Counted from the first letter of the stretch, positions 22,640-33,405 are shown. The stretch: 64,000 nt of DNA from Macrothele yani (GCA_039090855.1 CM077016.1:50983436-51047435); one strand, 5' to 3'. Numbers and translations are program-made. Notes: a model not told the origin generated them from the letters alone.

Positions 22640-23790
22640 AACATTTCGCATCGGAAACAATATCCAACAAAAAAGGAATTTTTCAAATCGGACTTTTAGA
22701 AGTAGAGATATTGACAATAATAAGATATACAACTACGCCCCCTGGCGTAGAAACCATGCATTATTTCAAGAAGAAAACGTTCCTAAAAGGTTTGTCGACA
22801 TGAGTAGTATCGGTCAACAAAAGACTTTTTTTTCAATCGAGATTTTAGAAGCTCATACATCAGAAGCGGAAATTGAGACTTACGCCACCTGGTGGCCAAA
22901 CCGTTTTCTTACAAAAATTAGAAATTATGTGCAAACGATTTCCCATCAGGAGGTGTATCCGGCGCAGAATTTTTTTTTCAAATCGGAGATTTAGAAGCAG
23001 ATATATAGGGAGAAACGCAATTTACCTTTACGCCCCCTAGCGGAAAGTCTATGAATTACTTGAAAATTTTGAAATTATATGAAACACATGTCACACGGAA
23101 AACACTATCCAACAAAGAAGGAATTTTTCAAATCGGACTCCTAGAATTAGAGATATTGACAAAAATAAGATATACATCTACGCCCCCTGGCGGAGAAACT
23201 GTGGAATATTTTAAGAAGAAAATATTCCGAAAAGGTTTATCGATGTGAGCGGCATCAGTCCACGAATGAATTTTTTCAATCGGTATTTTAGAAGCTCAGA
23301 TTTTATGGCAAATACATCAGAAGCAAAAATTAACACTTACGCTCCCTGGTGGCCAAAGTATTCTTTACCAAAAATTCGAAATTATATGAAAAAGATTTTC
23401 CATCAGGAGATATATCCGCTGAAAAAACAAATTTTCAAATCGGAGTTTTAGGAGAAGAGTTATCGGGAAAAATGTAATTTACTTTTTACGCCCCCTAGCG
23501 GAAAATCTATGCGTTATTGGAAAAAGAAACTATATCTAAAATAGTCTTCGACATAAAGGGAATCGAAAGATAAAAGAAATTTTTTCAATCGGATGTTTAG
23601 AAGCAAATATGTGGAATAAAACGTAATTTTGAATTCGACATCATCTGCATTTACGCCCTCTAGCGGCGAAATTGTACATCGTTAAAAAAAAAACGAAATA
23701 AAGGATCATCATTCTCATATTTCAAGCTTCCGAATGCAAAAAGAGTTTTTCAAATCGGACTAATAGTTGCAGAGATACCGTGGGTACAGA
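22640..23790 (+). repeat. ~150-bp tandem repeat with CTCF-core-like motif in each unit
   Basis: Diverged units of about 147-165 bp each contain TTTTTCAAATCGGA..TTTTAGAAG, then an ACGCCCCCTRGCGG motif. The motif begins at 22736, 22883, 23031, 23181, 23340, 23489 and 23654, always in the same orientation. Its complement, CCGCTAGGGGGCG, closely matches the CTCF core CCASYAGRKGGC. The array ends with GGTACAGACGGACGGATGGAC. The 162-codon open frame at 22506-22994 is a by-product of the repeat. A single related unit in the opposite orientation lies at 44170-44400. Confidence 0.85.
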
Positions 23791-23977
23791 CGGACGGATG
23801 GACATACAGATAACATAAGCACGACTTTTTTTTTACAAAAGACGTGCTAAAAATGGGGGAAATGTTATGGATTTGCAGTAGAAAGTAATGGTATTGTAAT
23901 TCTCCATTTTCGGTTGGAGCACTGTGGATATACGTACAGTATGGGAAAGTACGAAAGGCGAAGAAGTGAAATATATA

Positions 23978-25156
23978 CAGCGATGAGCCATTACATTATG
24001 ACCACCTACCTAATAAGCTGTACGATCCCCTTTATCCCGCAAAACAGTGACCACTCGGCGAGGCATCGATTCGATGAGGTGGCGATAGGTATCCTGGCGT
24101 ATCTGGTACTATAATGTCAACAGCAGGTCCTCCAGTTCCCATACATTTCGGGGAGGTGTTGATTTAGCGCGAACTCGCTTTTCCAAGTCGAACCACAAAT
24201 GTTCCATTGGGTTCATGTCAGGTGAATTTCCGGGACAGGGCATTAACAGAAGGTCACCAGTATGTTCCTCGAACAACACCTTGACGATTCTGGCAGTGTG
24301 GCATGGCGCATTATCCTGTTGGTAATGGCCATCGCCAGCAGAGAACAAACACAGTTGCCATGAATGGGAGAACTTGGCCCGTAACGATGTTTAGATACCT
24401 AACAGTTGTCAGGGATTGGGATAATAGGGCCTAAAGTGTCCCAAGAAAACATCGCCCGCAGCATAACACCGCCGCCGCCGTCCTGTTTCCACCCAACAGT
24501 GCACCCAGGTGCCATAGCCTCCCTTGGTAATCGGCGTATCCGCGCTCGGCCGTCTACGTGATGCACCAGGAATCTTGATTAGTCAGACCAGGCCACTTTC
24601 TTCCAATCATCCACGGTCCAATCTCGATGATCTTGGGCCCATTTCGTGCGTTGTTGGCGATGACGTGCAGTGAGCATGAGGACCCGGCTGGGTCTTCGAC
24701 TACGCATGCGCAGAAGGCTGCGATGAGCTGAGTGCTACGACACATTGCTCTGATCACCAGTGTTGTAGCTTCGGGTGATTTGTCGCACTGTGGCCCTGCG
24801 ATCGCCGTGCACAATGCGCGATGGTCCTCCGCTCCCCTCTTATATCAATGAGCTGCGGACGACACACGACTAGGACGACGGTTCGTCGTTTGGCCATCTG
24901 TGCACCACTTTTGATACGTACTCACTACAGCGGCGCGTGAACAACCCAGAAGCAGCGCCGTTTCCGAGATCGTAGCTCCGAGGCGCCGTGCCATCACAAT
25001 TTGTCCTTTATCAAACTCCGATAAATCGGCAGCTTTTCCCATTATGACTCCGAACACTCTACTAGCCGAAAGCCGGCCCTCGGCGCCACCGTTCGGTCTC
25101 CAGGCGCGCTCATCTCTCTAGGCTGGGGGTGGTCATAATGCAATGCCTCATCAGTG
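23978..25156 (-). mobile_element. Tc1-like element, family H (DD36E)
   Basis: Inverted repeats of ~28 bp (CAGCGATGAGCCATTACATT left, CACTGATGAGGCATTGCATT as reverse complement at right) with TA on the left (23976-23977). The transposase is on the minus strand. The right flank is CA, so one copy of the duplication has mutated. Confidence 0.88.
24109..25057 (-). pseudogene. Tc1-type transposase, DD36E spacing, broken
   Basis: The N-terminal frame (25057-24845) starts [20 protein letters not shown] and contains the first helix-turn-helix ([20 protein letters not shown]). The C-terminal frame (24348-24109) has HYQQDNAPCHTARIVKVLFE and GNSPDMNPMEHLW. I count 36 residues between Asp and Glu rather than the 34 of classic Tc1. 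The central part, with the first Asp, is present but shifted. A relative with the same spacing is at 61180-62407. Confidence 0.85.
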
Positions 25157-25314
25157 CATCTTGAGGGTGTTCTTTTTTTCTTGGTGACTGGGTTATTGAT
25201 CGCTGGAATTTGGCGCTTCATGGAATACAAGCGGCCCAAAGGCTTAAGTCTTAAAAGAACAACAGATAAATCTTATTGTCCAAGCAATCCGTTATTTTTT
25301 TTTTTTTTATTCAG

Positions 25315-25494
25315 AGCCCCTCCGGTGATGCAATGGTCTAAGCGCTGGCTTCTGACCATTCGTCCGAGTTGGGTCTGGGTTCAAATTCCGGTGAAAAACA
25401 TGGATGTTTTATGTTTTGTTCGTCTTACTGCACTGGCTCTCTCTCTTCCCTGGAATCTGTGAACCTAAATTAGGGACGGGCGACTGCTTATATC
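25315..25494 (+). mobile_element. S1 SINE, 5' part; split by a hAT insertion
   Basis: The head GATGCAATGGTCTAAGCGCT (A box), GGGTTCAAATTCC (B box) and body run to GGGACGGGCGACTGCTTATA at 25492. The missing 3' part (TTATAGCACATCAAGTTGCT to the tail) is at 30110-30165. The join falls in CTTATAGC, which is duplicated on both sides of the hAT element (CTTATATC 25487-25494, CTTATAGC 30110-30117). Confidence 0.9.
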
Positions 25495-25810
25495 CAGGAT
25501 TCGCAGCGTAAATTACAAGATACATGTTCTGCATAAATTTCGCGTAATTTATACGTATTTTTCATACGTCGCGTAGAAAACTAATTTATTTAACAATTTT
25601 CTACGGCGTAATAATTTATTTACAAGAAAATAAATTAATAAAAAATCCAGTAAACATTTAATTTAAATTGTTGAGTTTATAACCACAGAAAGGAATAGTG
25701 GTGAAATATCAAAAACACACATAGGTAATGCGAATGATATAACTTTTTTTTTCAAATATGTAAACGTTTCTTTTAATTTTGGCAGTTGTTTTGCCTCTTT
25801 TTTTAACACT

Positions 25811-26421
25811 TATAACGAAGTAAATTTCTCCGTCATTTTTATCCACGCCGGGGCTTGAACCCGGGTCTCCTCATTCCGGAATAAGTCACTCTACCAATTG
25901 AGCTACGCGGACGTTCGTTCTGACTGTTATCTGCCTTTATGTTGTGTGCGTCCTGCTGGCAGGTACGTCAGATCTCCCCCCACCGAAAGAGGGCCGGGGG
26001 CATGGCCCACGGGTCAGCCGTGACCATGAGTCATTGCAGGCAGCCATCCGCAGTAGAACGTGCACCTGAGAACTCCCAGTCAATCTAGTGTGTGGAATGC
26101 AACGTCACACACATTTATTTTTTGAAGCGCTGGAGAAGGGATTCTCTTATTTTTCCTCTCTCGTGGTGTGGAAAGAACATCACACCATTGCGAGATTTTG
26201 AACGGCCGGGTCATCCGGAAAGTTCGGGCGCCATTATAACGAAGTAAATTTCTCCGTCATTTTTATCCACGTAGAGTGACTTATTCCGGAATGAGGGGAC
26301 CCGCTCGAACCCGGGTCCCCTCATTCCGGAATAAGTCACTCTACCAATTGAGCTACGCGGACGTTCGTTCTGACTGCTATCTGCCTTTATGTCGTGGGCG
26401 TCCTGCTGGCAGGTACGTCAC
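25811..26421 (-). mobile_element. TRIM with tRNA-like LTRs (two LTRs)
   Basis: Two ~160-186-bp direct terminal repeats (25811-25970 and 26235-26421) flank a ~264-bp internal region. Read on the minus strand, each LTR begins (G)TGACGTACCTGCCAGCAGG, contains a tRNA-like module with A box (TAGCTCAATTGGTAGAG) and B box (GGTTCGAA-type), and ends ACTTCGTTATA. The internal region begins with TGGCGCCCGAAC (26222-26233), a tRNA-Lys primer-binding-site 12-mer. Flanks are ACACT on both sides, a 5-bp target duplication. No open frame. The 5' LTR also holds a 33-bp-arm palindrome at 26271-26344. Confidence 0.85.
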
Positions 26422-27549
26422 ACACTAAATAATATGGTTACGACTTTGGGGTACGGTAATTAATTCGATTAGCAGGTTTTGCAAGAGGCGGGAACAGCAT
26501 TAATTATTGGTTGAAAATTAACAGCTAGTGGTTTCCCTCATTGCAAAAGAGGAGAAGAGATAAGGGTCCCTTTTCTTGGAAGGGAGAAATCTTAACCTGG
26601 TGTGGGGAGCGCGATGCGTCGCCCCTAAGTGCGTGTCGGTCAAGTCGGGTGGCCGTGTAAATGTATGAGAGGGTAGGATGTTTGGAGAAATCGTTAGAGT
26701 GTCAACAGATCGGAAAACTTATGGCGTTTGGTAATCCAAACCGTGGCAGGACAAAGAACTGTTAGTTAAGTTATGTGTTTCCGTACTTATCGGTGAGTGG
26801 ACCCACCACATATTCCGAATGCAGAGGCATGGATTTTTTTACCTCTTCATCGCGCCGAATGCTTTTAGGAAACAATAAGGCTGACAAGAGAGTTAAAACC
26901 GACCCCTAACGACAAAGCAAGGAATTTGTTGACGAAATCTGAACAAGCGAAAAAGATTAGTCCGGAACAAGCTCGTGAAGGCAGCTGGACTCGTGCGGGA
27001 CCAAGGAGATCCCGCAGCGCAGTATTTTTTGCGGCGGAAGCAATTCTTCTGCCCGAAGTCGGCCAGCTATACAAAGAGAGGCCGGGCGGTTGATGTTACC
27101 GCGAGGAAATAGAAGGGAGGAAGATAACTCTTTTCCTGGTGCTAGATTGCACGTAAGAGAAAGCCAGCAGCGTCCCGGAGGTCACACGAAGTGATAGAAT
27201 TGCAGCCCTGAATGACTGAGGTGCACGACCGGGGATGTAAGGAGAATCACCTTTGGGACAGACTGACGGATCAGCTGGGACGAACAGATGGAAGGATCCT
27301 GTTATCACGTCAGCGGCTTTGTTCCACCTCGACATTGGTGCGCATAGATGCGTACCTGATCATGCAAGTGAATGAACAAAAGTGTATGCACGAGAGTAAG
27401 TGGGAGACCGGGTTCGACTCTCCTCTCCATTGGTTATAGCGCGCTCTGAAATGGGCGTGTCGTCACACAGGTGCGCTTCCAATATAAATACATCAAATAT
27501 TAGTGAGTGCATCAAACATGGATCCTCCAAGAAAAGCTGCATATCCGTA
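26422..27549. other. Unclassified segment within the hAT element
   Basis: About 1.1 kb, moderately GC-rich, with no readable protein domain on either strand and no obvious termini. It directly precedes repeat R copy 2, so it may be an extended part of that element that copy 1 at 5985 lacks. Confidence 0.4.
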
Positions 27550-27960
27550 AGTACTGAATTTATGTATGCATGCCAGTTGTGAAATAATCCGGTCAGCCAA
27601 TAGACTTTCGTCGGCTGAGAACTATTTTTAAAGCCGGACAGTGAAAAATCATGCAAACAAATAATAATTCACTTTAATGGTAAATTCAGCCTCAGAGCTA
27701 TCCCGAAAGGGGAGAGTCTATTTGACGCTCCTCCTACACCATCCTCTGTATATAGACGCCTTCATCATTATCTTTATGTTTTATTTTTAATTGATTAAAT
27801 GTCTGTTGTCTCGTGCCAGTCCTGAAGTTGCATGCCTAATTTATGAGTGTCAGAATTTCTGGGTTTTAATTGGCTAAATTGCAGGCTACATTCTTTTCAC
27901 CAGTACATAAGATTTCGGCGATAAAAGAGCTCACGAATATCAGCCATTGCCTGTGACATC
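27550..27960 (+). repeat. Unclassified dispersed repeat R, copy 2
   Basis: Homologous to 5985-6385 in the same orientation. Shared blocks: GTCAGCCA, TCGGCTGAGAACT, TTCAGCCT, TGTATATAGA, TTAAATGTCTGTTG, GTGCCAGTCCTGAAGTTG and AAGATTTCGGCG. Class unknown. It lies inside the hAT element at 25495-30109. Confidence 0.8.
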
Positions 27961-28417
27961 CTGACATCTAAATTCTTAAAGCTATTTTTATTCGATAATC
28001 TGGCTCCCCGGGGCGTAGCATCAATATGTTATACAGTGGCATTAATTTTATTCTGAGGAAAACAAACAAGGAATAAAACGTTACGACAAAAAAGTTTCAC
28101 ACTTTTCAATGCCATTTTTTAAAGTTGAAAGATTTCCAACCTGTGAATTCTTCATACCCTTTTTGATAATTCATAGCATTTATTTATAAATTCTCCACTA
28201 TATCAAAGCGTCATCGTTGCTTTAATTTGTGTTTTGCTTTAATAATGTCACATGGTTAATAATTTTATCAAAACTTAATTCAAACTAAAATAACATTTAG
28301 CGTCACATTATTATATATTGTCAACATACGATTCGTATAACACATGCCTATCAGTTTCATTCATTCTTATTTAATAATCATCACATTTTTGATCCTTCAG
28401 TTTTAAAGTATAATATA

Positions 28418-29652
28418 CACTATATTGACAAAAGTCACCGGACACCCCTTCAAAAGCAAATGAACGGATCCGCTGCGTTATTAAGATGCACAGTACAGCT
28501 GCAAACGGTATAAAAACAAGCCTGCAGCTGACCGCAATCATATCGCACTGTGAGATCGAGTGAAAATGTCGCGGCGGCAGAGAACGGACTTTCAGAAAGG
28601 AAAGATTGTTGGGTGTTATATTAGTGGGTTGTCCATAAAAGAAACCGAGAGGCGTTTTGACATACCTAAGTCAACTGTTTTGGATGTACTGAATACGTGG
28701 AAGACACATGGCGCGCCTGCAGCAGAAAAACGTTCCGGCAGACCAAAGAAAATCAGTGATAGAGGACGTCGAAGCCTCAGGAGAGTCGTTACAGCTAATC
28801 TACGGAGTACTGCACAAAACCTCACTGTAGAGCGGAGAAAAAAGGATGGAACCTCGGTATGTACACGTACCATTCTCAGAGAACTTCATTCCATGGGTTA
28901 CCGTGGTCGTGCGGCTGCTCATAAGCGTTTCATCTCCACTTGGAATGATATTTGTCGTTTAGCATGGTGTAAAGAACATTTATCGTGGACCGTAGATCAA
29001 TGGAAACGGGTCCTGTGGACTGATGAATCCAGATACACGATCCATCAGTCTGATGGCTATGTTTGGATATGGCGGCAGTCGGGGGAACGCTACTTACCAC
29101 AGTGTATTGTTCCTACGGTCAAGTTTCGAGCTGGCAGTGTACTCGTGTGCGGGTGTTTTTCGTGGTATGGTTCCGGCCTATTGGTTGTCGTGGACAAACC
29201 TGTTAACCAGCTCGATATTGTGGGCAATTATGCCCTACCAACTTAGTGGCAAATTCTATGGAACCGAGCTTTGTTGGTACCAGCAGGATAATGCACCGAG
29301 CCATAAAGTAAGGACTGTTATGGCGTGGTTTGACGATAATTCCGTATCGTGTGTGAACTGGCCAGCACAGAGCCCTGATCTTAATCCCATAGAGTACCTA
29401 TGGGATGAATTAGAGCGCCGCATAAGAAGTTTGGAACCAAGGCCTACTACTAAGCAACAGTTAGCTGCTGCATTATGTACTGAATGGAAGCGCATACCTA
29501 TCGCTGTGTTCCAAAAGCTTGTCGACAGCATATCTGGAAGGGTTAGTGCATGCATTAAGGCCAAAGGTGGACCGATACCGTAGTAATGTATGTCAATAAA
29601 TGCTATGTTGTGTTTCTCTTCTATGTGTCCGGTGACTTTGGTCAATATAGTG
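28418..29652 (+). mobile_element. Tc1-like element, family A copy 3 (best copy)
   Basis: A 1,235-bp element with both inverted repeats (CACTATATTGACAAAAGTCA) and TA at 28416-28417 and 29653-29654. It interrupts the C-terminal coding region of the hAT element: removing it joins KKLVLI to YYTLKLK in frame. It is the most complete family A copy here, with one frameshift in its own gene. Confidence 0.95.
28560..29583 (+). pseudogene. Tc1 transposase (family A copy 3), one frameshift
   Basis: The first frame (28560-29246) starts MKMSRRQRTDFQKGKIVGCY. It has the first helix-turn-helix (residues ~10-50), GRPKK at 60-64, a second helix-turn-helix ending CTRTILRELH, and the first Asp at residue 155 (LWTDESRY). 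After a frameshift near 29215-29245 the second frame runs to 29583 with CWYQQDNAPSHKVRTVMAW and SPDLNPIEYLWDELERRIRS. Asp to Glu spacing is 34. All three catalytic residues are intact, so only the frameshift separates this from a full ~340-residue protein. Confidence 0.93.
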
Positions 29653-29659
29653 TATAAGC

Positions 29660-30020
29660 ACCAGTTTCTTAGAATATCCAAAGCTTAGTCGGTTTCTTGT
29701 TGCGTTATGAATGTACGACCAGTTGGCGAGCAACCTTTCAAACTGTGCTGATGATGCTGGTATGTTGAATAGTCTAATGGCTAATTTCGCGAGCTCTTTG
29801 TGATGTCTTTTAGCGAAATGCCGCAATGTTGGTGGAGTTTGAACTTCTTTTTCAAGTAGTTTACCAAATATTCCCGCATCATCTGTATATTGTTGGTAGT
29901 CTAGAATTCCGGCCGCATCCAAATTCTTCAGTATAAAATTTTACAGCCTTAGTGCAAATGCATTGCATCCTAAATATATTTCCCTGATATTTCGGATGCA
30001 ACGCGTTGGCAATAAGGTAG
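29660..30020 (-). pseudogene. hAT transposase C-terminal remnant
   Basis: The minus strand reads YLIANALHPKYQG (about 30020-29980), then in a shifted frame (29922 downward) KLAIRLFNIPASSAQFERLL, NATRNRLSFGYSKKLVLI. PASSAxxER and RNRL-xxx-KKL are the C-terminal dimerisation signature of hAT transposases, used to assemble the active complex. The N-terminal zinc finger and RNase-H-like core are missing. A Tc1 insertion cuts the last codons, which resume at 28417 downward. One frameshift lies near 29930. Confidence 0.88.
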
Positions 30021-30109
30021 TATTTTTTTTTTTAATTTATTAAATTTTTTCATTTATAACATAAATTACGCATTTTTACGCTCATTTTACGCGTAAGTTC
30101 CCAGCCCTG

Positions 30110-30165
30110 CTTATAGCACATCAAGTTGCTCACGGTGGTCGTTAAACCTCCTAAGAAACAAAAAA
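30110..30165 (+). mobile_element. S1 SINE, 3' part (continues from 25494)
   Basis: CTTATAGCACATCAAGTTGC, then TCACGGTGGTCGTTAAACCT and an A-rich tail. This is the 3' remainder of the S1 copy at 25315-25494, displaced 4.6 kb by the hAT insertion. Confidence 0.9.
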
Positions 30166-31153
30166 TATATTCACCTCTTTTACGTAGTTCTTGCTTCCGA
30201 TTAAAATTATGTTCTGTGTTGTCTGGTAAAAACGGTTAGGCAACAAAGAATGCACAGTGGGAATTTACATACGGTGTTCGCTTATGTTATTTGTATTTAC
30301 AGTTTCCGTTTTTCCCATCCTGAAAACAAAGCTAGGAGTGCCACCTGGTTAAAAGCCAAATTTAAATTCTCGTGACATACACTGTATAGCTTGAAAAAGT
30401 AAAACTCTAGATAATGATTGTTGATAAAAGAAAGTGTCCTGAAAAATGTCTGCCTAACAATCACTCGCAGTAATTACTCTGAACGCCGCCGCATAATGAA
30501 TTGCTGCTAATTCAACCGTGATACCAGAAACCTTCTCCGCAACGACGTTTTCTTTGAGTAGCAGGCAAGTTATTGGAACTGCCGGTTTGTCCACTTTCGA
30601 CTGAGTGGCGCTGTGTTCCATCCACCCTGAAGGTCAACAGCAGAGGGCATCGAACGACAAAATCCCTTGGTAATTTAGTTCCAGGTACAAAAGTGAATAC
30701 TACGGTTAGTTTGAATTATTTCCAGTTGAGAAAAACTGATCTGCGATTGTTGTAGGAAAATGGAATGCTGCAGAAAAACGTGATGCACTGAATTATCGTG
30801 ACCCAGAAACTTAACTTTTTGTTGGTGGGAATATCTGCTTTCGAAACAGGTTGAGCATGATTTAAGGAAAAGTGAGACACTACCGATCATTCACATCTGC
30901 GCGAGAGCTCATTCATACTACCATAGTTTCTGAAATCATATTAAAACTCATAATTATTTATTTAAAGCGGAACATCTTTCTTGATGTACTGTAATCAATG
31001 TTCTGAAATTCACGAGCTGTGAATTAACGAAACACATTCCACACACAACATTTTTCGTGAAATGACGGGGAAGAAATCTGAATTTCGCGGATTTTTTGTA
31101 CGCCAGGAAAATTTTGAATTTTCAGAAACCTTTCCGCCATTCCTTTTGTACTT
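30166..31153. other. No recognisable gene
   Basis: AT-rich DNA. Short open frames at 30573-30755 (plus) and 30675-30890 (minus) overlap and show no motif. Sequence beside the MITE at 31158 is weakly repeated on its other side (GAATTTTCA..CCATTCCTTT versus GAATTTTCA..CAATTCCTTT). Confidence 0.55.
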
Positions 31154-31599
31154 TTAAGGTGGTTCCACCTAAAATCTCTGCCTTATGTTTCCAACTATGA
31201 AACTTCTGTACATATTTTCTTCGCAATTAGTGAATTCCCAGGGATGAAAATTTGCACATCTATAAAACTAACTTTAAGTTATAGCATGGTATACTTAATA
31301 CTTTCTAAAACATAACCATAATTAAGCAATCCAACATTTGTTTGTCTACTGACGTCATCAATGCACAGGTCGCGCCATCTATTAACAGGTCTGAACATTA
31401 CTGAAAGAAAAATGATTGATTTTTAATATAATTATGGTTATGTTTTAGTAAGTATTAAGTATCCCATGCTATAACTCAGATTTAGTTTTATCGATGTGCA
31501 AATTTTCGTGTATGGGAATACATTAATTGCGACGAAAATATGTACAGAAATTTTACCATTGGAAACATAAGGCAGAGATTTTAGGTGGAACCACTTTAA
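31154..31599. mobile_element. MITE with long inverted repeats and TTAA duplication
   Basis: Ends GGTGGTTCCACCTAAAATCT and its complement, directly flanked by TTAA at 31154-31157 and 31596-31599. Arms of about 180 bp (to ~31340 and from ~31420) are imperfect reverse complements. The 438-bp interior has no coding capacity. A TTAA target is the hallmark of piggyBac-type transposition, so this may be a non-autonomous piggyBac relative, although its ends do not start with the CCY usual in that group. Confidence 0.8.
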
Positions 31600-32460
31600 C
31601 GCTAAATTGCCTTTTTTCATTGACAATTCTGGAATTTTCAAAGACATTTCTGCAATTCCTTTCGTATATTAACGGAAAATTTCTGTTCTCTGTAGCTGTA
31701 TGACGGAAAATTTTCTGTAATAGGAGCAATTCGCGGGAATACTTGAGGTTTGATCAAATATTAAATTTCAGTCAGTCGGAGGATCTGATGTTGAAGTTCT
31801 GTAACGAGATCGGATATTGTGGATACCATATCGCATGGTGTTTTGGTTATTGTATATTTCTTCTTCTCTCCAACCCACAGGATATTCTTCTTCTCTCCCC
31901 CGTTTTGTGCACCAGAAATTGTATATTGTGCTACCGTTAGAAACCGGGTACCGAAATTATTGTACAGGGGGTTGTATGATGTCTGTGTATCAGTCTGTGG
32001 ACCCCTTAACACCAGTGGCGTATATTCGAGGCTAGCTGTGAAGCCCAGAGAATTCACAAATTAAAGTCAATTAAATATACACAAATAAAGGTCAATTTTC
32101 AATGGTATTAAGTAAGATATGTCGATGCTTTCGCTGCGGAAAAAAAAAAAATGTGCGGATTCGCTTTTTTGACGAAAAGAACCAGTCTGGCGAGCGAAGA
32201 CTAACGCGGCTCCTAGTGGAGGGATGGTGTCATAGTGACGCAACCAGCTCTACCAGTCTTCGCTGTGCTGATTCGAAGACTTTCAATACGATCGCCATCT
32301 AGCATTTCCATGACAACATGAATGAGCGGGGCAATGAATGGGCCATTGCTTTGGGCAACGGTTCGCTCGGAAAAGAGAAGACTTTGGACTACATTAGTCA
32401 CTCGCGTGCTCCCGCCAGTAATACCACGTGTTTTGCGAGAGTTGTTTCAGTTTGTGTGAA
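31600..32460. other. No recognisable gene
   Basis: A short direct repeat of TTCTTCTTCTCTCC lies at 31859-31895. Overlapping short frames at 31743-32064 on both strands show no domain. The right part (32102-32460) may be the upstream end of the hAT remnant that follows. Confidence 0.5.
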
Positions 32461-32469
32461 GTGTCAATG

Positions 32470-33180
32470 AATTAAAATCAGTGATATTAGAAATTCGTGG
32501 CTTTGTTGGATTCGAACTATTTCGATGAATTTTGTGAAAGCTTTCCTGAACATGTACTGTCAGAACCAAAGAACTGTATGCTTCAAATTTTGGTACAGAT
32601 CGACTAAAAAATGTACTGAAGGTGTTTTATTCCCCTGATGAATACAAAAAGCAATCAATAAGAGACATTATTTGTTACATAGAGTTGAGTAAATTGGACA
32701 TTGTGTTCAGTGGGTGTACACATTAACAGATCTAATATTAAAATTTCCATCAACAACTGAAAGACGTTTTTCGTCATTAGAAAGGATCGAGATATATCTT
32801 AGAGGCGATGGCCTCTGATCATTCGTCCGAACGGGGTCCGGGTTCGTATCCCGGTGAGGCATGGATGTTGTGTTTGTCTTACGGCACTGGCTCTCTCCCT
32901 TCCCTGGAACCAGTGACCATAAATTAGGGACCTGCGACTGCTTATAGCCCATTGAGTTGCTCACGGTGGTCGTTAAACCTCCAATCAAAAAAAAAAATAT
33001 ATATATATATATCTTAGAGCAGCACAAGGACATGTACATTCAAGGAACTTGGCTGTTTTGTGAACAGAGAAAAACTTTCTTTGTAAATATGGAAAAGTAC
33101 TCGGAAGAAATTTTTTATGAAAACGTAACACTCAAGTTCACACAAAAGGAAAGAAGAATGAAGTTTATGTACAAATAAAG
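32470..33180 (+). pseudogene. Second hAT transposase remnant (plus), split by S1 SINE
   Basis: The plus strand gives SNYFDEFCESFPEHVLSEPK (about 32505-32570), then SPDEYKKQSIRDIICYIELS, then LILKFPSTTERRFSSLERIE followed by IYLR and, beyond the SINE, AAQGHVHSRNLAVL. The PSTTxRRFSSLxRIxxYLR string is the dimerisation motif of ZMYM/BED-type hAT transposases. Frameshifts separate the pieces, and an S1 SINE sits between IYLR and AAQGH. This is a different hAT lineage from the one at 25495-30109. Ends were not identified. Confidence 0.8.
32805..33006 (+). mobile_element. S1 SINE, 5'-truncated, with 13-bp target duplication
   Basis: Lacks the first ~30 bp of the head; it starts GCGATGGCCTCTGATCATTC and keeps the B box (GGGTTCGTATCCC), the full body and an A/AT-rich tail. 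Flanks ATATATCTTAGAG at 32792-32804 and 33007-33019 are identical, a target duplication taken from the hAT coding sequence. Confidence 0.93.
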
Positions 33181-33405
33181 TATTCAGAGGAAGAGTGGAA
33201 TTCATGTATAAATAAGTGTTTAAATCATAATCCTCATAATTATTTAGTATCAAGTTAGCAATAGCATGTACCTATAATTTAGAAAAAAAAAGTTACTTCT
33301 ATTACTTAACAACTAAAAAATAAATCTTGCAATTGAAAAAAAAAATACATTATAGCGGGGGGGGGGGGGGGGGTTGAGATAGCCCAAGTCTCGGACCCAA
33401 GATAC

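Larger units (their letters stand above)
25495..30109 (-). mobile_element. hAT element (~4.6 kb), internally deleted, with nested insertions
   Basis: The right end, read inward on the minus strand, is CAGGGCTGGGAACTTACGCG, a typical hAT terminus. The left end is CAGGATTCGCAGCGTAAATT. Both carry subterminal GCGTAATTTA motifs. The flanking 8-bp duplication (one mismatch) lies in an S1 SINE. Inside are a TRIM (25811-26421), an unclassified segment, repeat R copy 2 and Tc1 family A copy 3. Only the transposase C-terminus remains, close to the right end, so the element lost most of its coding region. Confidence 0.75.

Noticed and set aside
22506..22994. 162-codon open frame
   Set aside because: It runs across the ~150-bp tandem repeat and the peptide repeats with it (YAPW/YATWW at each motif). 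A by-product of the repeat, not a gene.
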